From Cloacimonetes bacterium UBA4175 (lineage in GTDB: Bacteria > Cloacimonadota > Cloacimonadia > Cloacimonadales > Cloacimonadaceae), in the NCBI GenBank assembly GCA_002379855.1, contig DFUX01000060.1, positions 4,532-14,019 of the forward strand: DNA of 9,488 bases, read 5' to 3'. This document shows positions 6,310 to 9,488 of the stretch, one piece after another. The notes beneath the pieces were generated by a model. That model saw nothing but the letters and a program-made list of their open reading frames with translations. It was not told the DNA's origin and did no database searches. Made by a program: the position numbers and the translations under genes. Position 1 is the first letter of the stretch; every line of letters starts with the position of its first letter.

Positions 6310-8625
6310 ATGCGTTATTTTCTAATAGTTGCCGCCTTGCTGGCCGTATGCGGGTTATGGGCCCAACTGGCCGATTTGCCCACCTGTTACAACACTTATG
6401 ATGAGATCACGCAGATGCTGGCCGATTACCAGGCCCAACACCCGGATATCGCCCGCCGCGTTCTGATCGGCTATTCCCAGCAGGACCACCTGCCCATCTA
6501 TGCCATGCGTATCTCGGACAACGTGGAAAACGATGAAGAGGAACCCGCCTTGCTCTTTGTGGGACAGGTGCACGCCGAGGAGGTTCTGGGAGTCCAGATC
6601 ACCCTGAGCAACATCGAGGAAATCCTCACCAACCGCACCAACCAGCCTTATGCCCAATGGATTAACTTCCTCGACATGTGGTTCGTCCCAACCCTCAATC
6701 CCGAAGGCCACAACGTGGTCACCAGCAACATGGATACCTCCTATCGCAAGAATAAGCGCGACACCAACGGCAATGGCATCTTCGACTTCGCTCCCCTGGT
6801 GGGATACGACATCGACGGCGTTGACATCAACCGCAACTTCAGCTTCAACTGGTGCCACGGCGATACCCTGGGGCAGCCCCCAACACTGGAAGCCATGGAA
6901 GCCTATGACTACTACCGCGGCCACGCGCCCATGAGCGAGAGCGAGAACCAGGCCATTAAAGCCCTCTGCGATCAATATAAGTTTGTCTATTCCATCTGCT
7001 GGCACTCTTCCCGAAGCGGAAACTTCAGCGAAAAAGCCTACTATTCCTTCAATTGGAAGGAACAACGGCCCTCGCCGGACAACGCTTTCGCCCTCTCCAT
7101 ATGCCAGGGGATAAGCTCACAGATCATCAAACAAGACGGCACAGGCCCCTATCAAGCCCTGCCCAACCTCGGCCGCAAGGGAGCTTTCCACGACTGGATG
7201 TATCAACAATACGGCTCGTTCCAGATCCTGGTCGAGTGCGGCACCCGCCACCTGCAACCGGATTCCACCCTCATGGTGGACACCGTGCAGCGCTGCAGCA
7301 ACGGCGTCCGCTGGCTGCTGAACCGCGCTCTTCCCTTCTCCAACGCGGTGCCGTCCAGCTCGATGCTCACCGGCAATATCCGCGACGCGATCACCCAGGA
7401 ACCCCTGGAAGCCGAGATCATAGTCGAAAACCGTCACGCCCCCTGGTTCCGTCCCCGCACCTCCAACCCCGACACCGGAAGATACTGGAAAGCCCTGCCC
7501 ACCGGCAGCTATCCCATCACCATCCGCAAACGTGGCTATTGGGATCTGGTGGTGCCCAGCGTAATGGTTTACAACGGATCCTGGACCATCCGCAATTTCG
7601 ACCTCGAGCCCAAGACCCCAGTCACTGTGACTGGTTCGGTTACCTGCAATGGCCAGCCTCTGGCGGCCAAGCTCAAGATCATTGCACCGGAAACCGATAT
7701 CCAGACCCTGGACATCTATGGCAATTTCTCCCTCGAAACCTTTGAGGGACAATATACTATTGAGGTCACCTCCCCTGGCCGCTATCCCTACCTCGGCACC
7801 ATGGAAGTCAGCCCTTCCCAGAACCAATTCCATTTCCAGCTTGGCGAGGCCAACGTTTACTTCAGCGAAGACTGGGAATCCGGCGTTGACGGCTGGGACA
7901 TCCAGGGCCCCTGGGTGCTGCAGGATCAGCTTGCCGCATCCGGCCACGCCATCACGGACAGTTGGGGCGGCTGGGGCTTTTACGAGATGAATTGCGATGT
8001 CTGGATCAGCACCGGGCAACCCATCAGCATCCCCGCCACAGCCAACAATATGCTCGCCTTCGATTCGCATGTTCACACCGAATACGGCTACGATTTCGTG
8101 ACGGTGGAGATTTCCACCGATGGAGAACAGTGGACCCCGGTCTGGCAAAAGTCAGGCCAGCACGACTATTTCAGGCGTGAGTACGTCTCCCTCGACGCTT
8201 ACTCCGGCCAGAGCATCTGGATGAGGTTCCGCCTCACTGACCAATCCGTGCATGTGGAGCTTACCGACCCGGGCTGGACGATCGACAACATCCAGATCTT
8301 CAATGGCTGCGCCACTCCTTTGGATGAGCCTCTGGCCGAATTTCCCGCCATCACCCGGCTCTGGGGCAACCATCCCAATCCCTTCAACCCCAGCACCACC
8401 ATCAGCTATGACCTTGCCAAGCCTGGCCCCGCCAGGATAAGCATCTTCAACCTGCGTGGCCAGATCGTGCGCAGATTGGTAGAAGCAGATTTGCCCGCCG
8501 GAAGGCATCAGGTGATCTGGGACGGCAAGGACGACAGGGGAAACGCCCTGGGCAGCGGCATCTATTTCTACCGCCTGGAAAGTAAGGACTATCGCCGCAC
8601 CCAAAAGATGATGCTCATCAAATGA
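6310..8625 (+). CDS. Secreted M14 zinc carboxypeptidase, multidomain, with C-terminal FlgD-like sorting module
   Basis: The 771-residue exoprotein starts with a signal peptide (1-18, ending LWA). Residues about 25-340 are an M14 metallocarboxypeptidase with the full active site: zinc ligands H88 and E91 (GQVHAEEVLG) and H232 (CWHSSRSG), substrate residues N174-R175 (GVDINRNFSF) and catalytic E309 (LVECGTR). DTNGNGIFD (151-159) looks like a calcium-binding loop. Two beta-sandwich domains follow: a carboxypeptidase-regulatory-like domain (about 351-433) and a similar one (about 438-512). Residues about 517-667 form a jelly-roll or MAM-like binding domain (YFSEDWESGVDGW to DPGWTIDNIQIF). Residues about 683-771 are the FlgD-like module (GNHPNPFNPSTTISYDL, WDGKDDRGNALGSGIYFYRL). 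GGAGAG at 6300-6305 supports the start. It should release C-terminal residues from external peptides. No frame damage is seen. Confidence 0.92.
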   Translation: MRYFLIVAALLAVCGLWAQLADLPTCYNTYDEITQMLADYQAQHPDIARRVLIGYSQQDHLPIYAMRISDNVENDEEEPALLFVGQVHAEEVLGVQITLSNIEEILTNRTNQPYAQWINFLDMWFVPTLNPEGHNVVTSNMDTSYRKNKRDTNGNGIFDFAPLVGYDIDGVDINRNFSFNWCHGDTLGQPPTLEAMEAYDYYRGHAPMSESENQAIKALCDQYKFVYSICWHSSRSGNFSEKAYYSFNWKEQRPSPDNAFALSICQGISSQIIKQDGTGPYQALPNLGRKGAFHDWMYQQYGSFQILVECGTRHLQPDSTLMVDTVQRCSNGVRWLLNRALPFSNAVPSSSMLTGNIRDAITQEPLEAEIIVENRHAPWFRPRTSNPDTGRYWKALPTGSYPITIRKRGYWDLVVPSVMVYNGSWTIRNFDLEPKTPVTVTGSVTCNGQPLAAKLKIIAPETDIQTLDIYGNFSLETFEGQYTIEVTSPGRYPYLGTMEVSPSQNQFHFQLGEANVYFSEDWESGVDGWDIQGPWVLQDQLAASGHAITDSWGGWGFYEMNCDVWISTGQPISIPATANNMLAFDSHVHTEYGYDFVTVEISTDGEQWTPVWQKSGQHDYFRREYVSLDAYSGQSIWMRFRLTDQSVHVELTDPGWTIDNIQIFNGCATPLDEPLAEFPAITRLWGNHPNPFNPSTTISYDLAKPGPARISIFNLRGQIVRRLVEADLPAGRHQVIWDGKDDRGNALGSGIYFYRLESKDYRRTQKMMLIK

Positions 8626-8705
8626 GGTGGAAAGGTGAAATGGTGGAATGGTTTCCCCCGAAACAAGTCCACCAGACCCTGAAACAAGCCCCAACAGACT
8701 CTATC

Positions 8706-8741
8706 TGTGTCATCCCGGGCTTGACCCGGGATCCATCTTTT
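8706..8741 (+). repeat. Palindromic intergenic element, copy B (possible terminator)
   Basis: This 36-base copy starts TGTGTCATCCCGGG and ends CCCGGGATCCATCTTTT. ATCCCGGG and CCCGGGAT form a perfect eight-pair stem around a short CTTGA loop. It lies 80 bases after the carboxypeptidase stop, and the stem is followed by CCATCTTTTAATAAT, so it could end transcription of that gene. CCCGGG palindromes of this style are common in intergenic DNA of many bacteria. Confidence 0.7.
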
Positions 8742-8750
8742 AATAATGTC

Positions 8751-8778
8751 CACGAATTACACGAATTATCACGAATTA
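8751..8778. repeat. Three CACGAATTA repeats spaced 9-10 bases
   Basis: CACGAATTA occurs at 8751-8759, 8760-8768 and 8770-8778, without error. The 9-10 base period keeps the units on about the same helical face. It corresponds in position and style to the phased CRCRGATW units at 38-78 on the left flank, each next to a palindromic element. Confidence 0.75.
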
Positions 8779-8848
8779 AAAGAATATAAGGACAAGCATC
8801 CAATATACGACCATCCAGCCCCAAAACAAACACCCCCGGACTAAAAAG

Positions 8849-8929
8849 TGTGTCATCACGGCCTGACGGGGTCCCCGCCAAAGCGCGCAGCGGTTTGGTG
8901 GGGTGACTTGAGCCGTGATCCAGTCTTTT
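8849..8929 (+). repeat. Palindromic intergenic element, copy C, with expanded core
   Basis: The 81-base copy has the family ends TGTGTCATCACGG and CCGTGATCCAGTCTTTT but a core about 45 bases longer than copy B. The core is itself an imperfect inverted repeat: CCCCGCCAAA pairs with TTTGGTGGGG with one G-T pair, around a GC-rich loop of about eleven bases. CCGTGATCCAGTCTTTTG at 8913-8930 is the exact inverse of 124-141. Nesting of one palindrome in another suggests insertion or expansion within an older copy. Confidence 0.7.
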
Positions 8930-9038
8930 GAAAACTACCACGCCATCCCGGGAACTGACGGGCACATTCCAAGATACACTTTTCTGCCTCCCGTGTTGCT
9001 ATCATTCGCGTCATCAACACGTTAGCTAATCATCCTTA

Positions 9039-9067
9039 GGTCATCCTTATAAATTATAAGGTTGACC
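9039..9067. promoter_or_regulatory. 29-base near-perfect palindrome
   Basis: GGTCA-T-CCTTATAA, a single central A at 9053, and TTATAAGG-T-TGACC pair at 13 of 14 positions; only T9044/T9062 mismatches. With no loop, this is unlike an RNA terminator and more like a binding site for a dimeric protein or a cruciform. CATCCTTA is repeated at 9031-9038 and 9042-9049, and GGATGACC at 9071-9078 is the inverse of GGTCATCC at 9039-9046, so the arms have two possible partners. Confidence 0.6.
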
Positions 9068-9195
9068 CCAGGATGACCCACGCCGGAACCAGGGATGCAA
9101 ATGAGGCCCCCATAATATATAGGTGCTACGAATTGGAAAGGTTTATACTGTTTCCGCTTGCATTATCAAAACTGGTTCTTCCCCCGCATGAAGTC

Positions 9196-9245
9196 CTAAG
9201 AGCCCAGTTATCTGATGGCATTTTGTATCCGGGAAAGGCTCTTAG
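9196..9245. repeat. Long-range inverted repeat CTAAGAGCC / GGCTCTTAG
   Basis: CTAAGAGCC at 9196-9204 is exactly inverted at 9237-9245, leaving a 32-base loop. CCCAGTT at 9203-9209 is also inverted at 9258-9264, so two alternative pairings share almost adjacent left arms. This could be a structured leader RNA or a remnant of a mobile element end. No sequence family is recognised. Confidence 0.4.
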
Positions 9246-9292
9246 AACTCCATGCTGAACTGGGTAGTATTTACCACAAACGGGGTGCAGGC

Positions 9293-9309
9293 GTGGTATT
9301 TTCTACCAC
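9293..9309. repeat. Small hairpin GTGGTA-TTTTC-TACCAC
   Basis: A perfect six-pair stem with a five-base loop lies in the AT-rich region. The heptamer ACCACAA recurs at 9273, 9305 and 9332 with spacings of 32 and 27, which may mark operator-like sites upstream of the gene starting at 9454. The spacing is too irregular for a CRISPR array. Confidence 0.3.
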
Positions 9310-9453
9310 AAGACGTGAAACACACAATAAGACCACAATACATAATATGATGAGTTAAGTGCTTTCCTGGAATATGGTTCAAATCTTGCAACAAAAAAAT
9401 ATTACATTTAGCCACTTGGCTTTACATAGACCGTGCTAAACAAGGAATATCAG

Positions 9454-9488
9454 ATGCCCTCAAACAACCGGATAAACAAGGAGTTGGT
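9454..9488 (+). CDS. Probable start of a gene cut by the window end
   Basis: AAGGA at 9442-9446 lies seven bases before ATG at 9454. The frame then reads MPSNNRINKEL and continues open to the window end. Eleven residues are too few for identification. An in-frame GTG at 9433 follows the upstream TAG at 9427 and is a less likely start. The gene lies in AT-rich DNA unlike the genes to its left. Confidence 0.4.
   Translation, partial: MPSNNRINKEL

Larger units (their letters stand above)
8626..9453. other. 828-base region without a gene, rich in repeats and AT-rich at the right
   Basis: No open frame here looks like a protein. From left to right the stretch holds a twice-repeated GAAACAAG (8660-8667 and 8681-8688), palindromic element copy B, three CACGAATTA repeats, palindromic copy C, a 29-base palindrome, a long-range inverted repeat at 9196-9245 and a small GTGGTA hairpin near 9293-9309. 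Base composition falls to about 33-35% GC in lines I counted (9301-9420), against about 65% in a coding sample. Such a break can mark the edge of acquired DNA or a long regulatory region. Confidence 0.6.

Noticed and set aside
7117..8148. Minus-strand open frame (343 codons)
   Set aside because: It is antisense to the carboxypeptidase gene with no motif of its own.
8618..8965. Minus-strand open frame of 115 codons over the right repeats
   Set aside because: It covers copies B and C of the palindromic element and the end of the carboxypeptidase gene; the protein-like similarity to 98-283 comes from the repeat itself.
9073..9258. Plus-strand open frame of 61 codons
   Set aside because: There is no ribosome site, no recognisable family, and it overlaps the inverted repeat at 9196-9245.
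8751..9340. Possible CRISPR array from the CACGAATTA and ACCACAA repeats
   Set aside because: The repeats are 7-9 bases, the spacings are 9-10 or irregular, and there are no spacers of constant length or cas genes.
9454..9488. Resemblance of RINKEL to the beginning of ubiquitin-conjugating (E2) enzymes
   Set aside because: The match is only six residues at the window edge, far too short to support a bacterial ubiquitin-like system.

Overview
The window reads as a chromosomal segment of an anaerobic, polymer-fermenting bacterium, most likely from the FCB group near Candidatus Cloacimonadota. This is inference. It rests on two adjacent secreted hydrolases that end in the FlgD-like/'type A sorting' C-terminal module (NPF near its start, WDG-D--G-- in the middle, G-Y--RL near the end), on GC-rich genes with AGGA-type ribosome sites, and on short dispersed intergenic repeats. 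No 16S rRNA or marker gene is present, so the lineage stays provisional.

Layout. Positions 1-417 are intergenic and carry palindromic repeat elements and helix-phased short repeats. Positions 418-1173 encode a nitrilase-superfamily protein whose catalytic Lys position holds Arg. A good sigma-70-like promoter (1204-1232) precedes a three-gene unit: nitroreductase, a 105-residue Cys-rich DUF3795-type protein whose start overlaps the nitroreductase stop, and a cytosolic M28 metallopeptidase. After a weak hairpin, a second good promoter (3466-3493) drives a tightly packed unit: adenosine deaminase, a GmhA-like SIS isomerase (1-base gap) and a secreted endonuclease I (3-base gap). After 92 bases comes a large secreted M14 zinc carboxypeptidase with four accessory domains. 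From 8626 to 9453 there is no gene. This stretch holds further palindromic repeat elements, a triplet of CACGAATTA repeats, a 29-base near-perfect palindrome and a set of inverted repeats in clearly AT-richer DNA. A gene probably starts at 9454 and runs off the window.

How the genes fit together. All genes lie on the + strand. A secreted nuclease plus adenosine deaminase suggests use of extracellular nucleic acids. A secreted M14 carboxypeptidase plus an intracellular M28 peptidase suggests use of extracellular protein. The nitroreductase and nitrilase-like genes are general metabolic or accessory functions. I did not find a clear undescribed defence or mobile system. The most unusual signals are the modular palindromic repeat family on both flanks, the near-perfect palindrome at 9039-9067, and the co-operonic nuclease, deaminase and sugar-phosphate isomerase.
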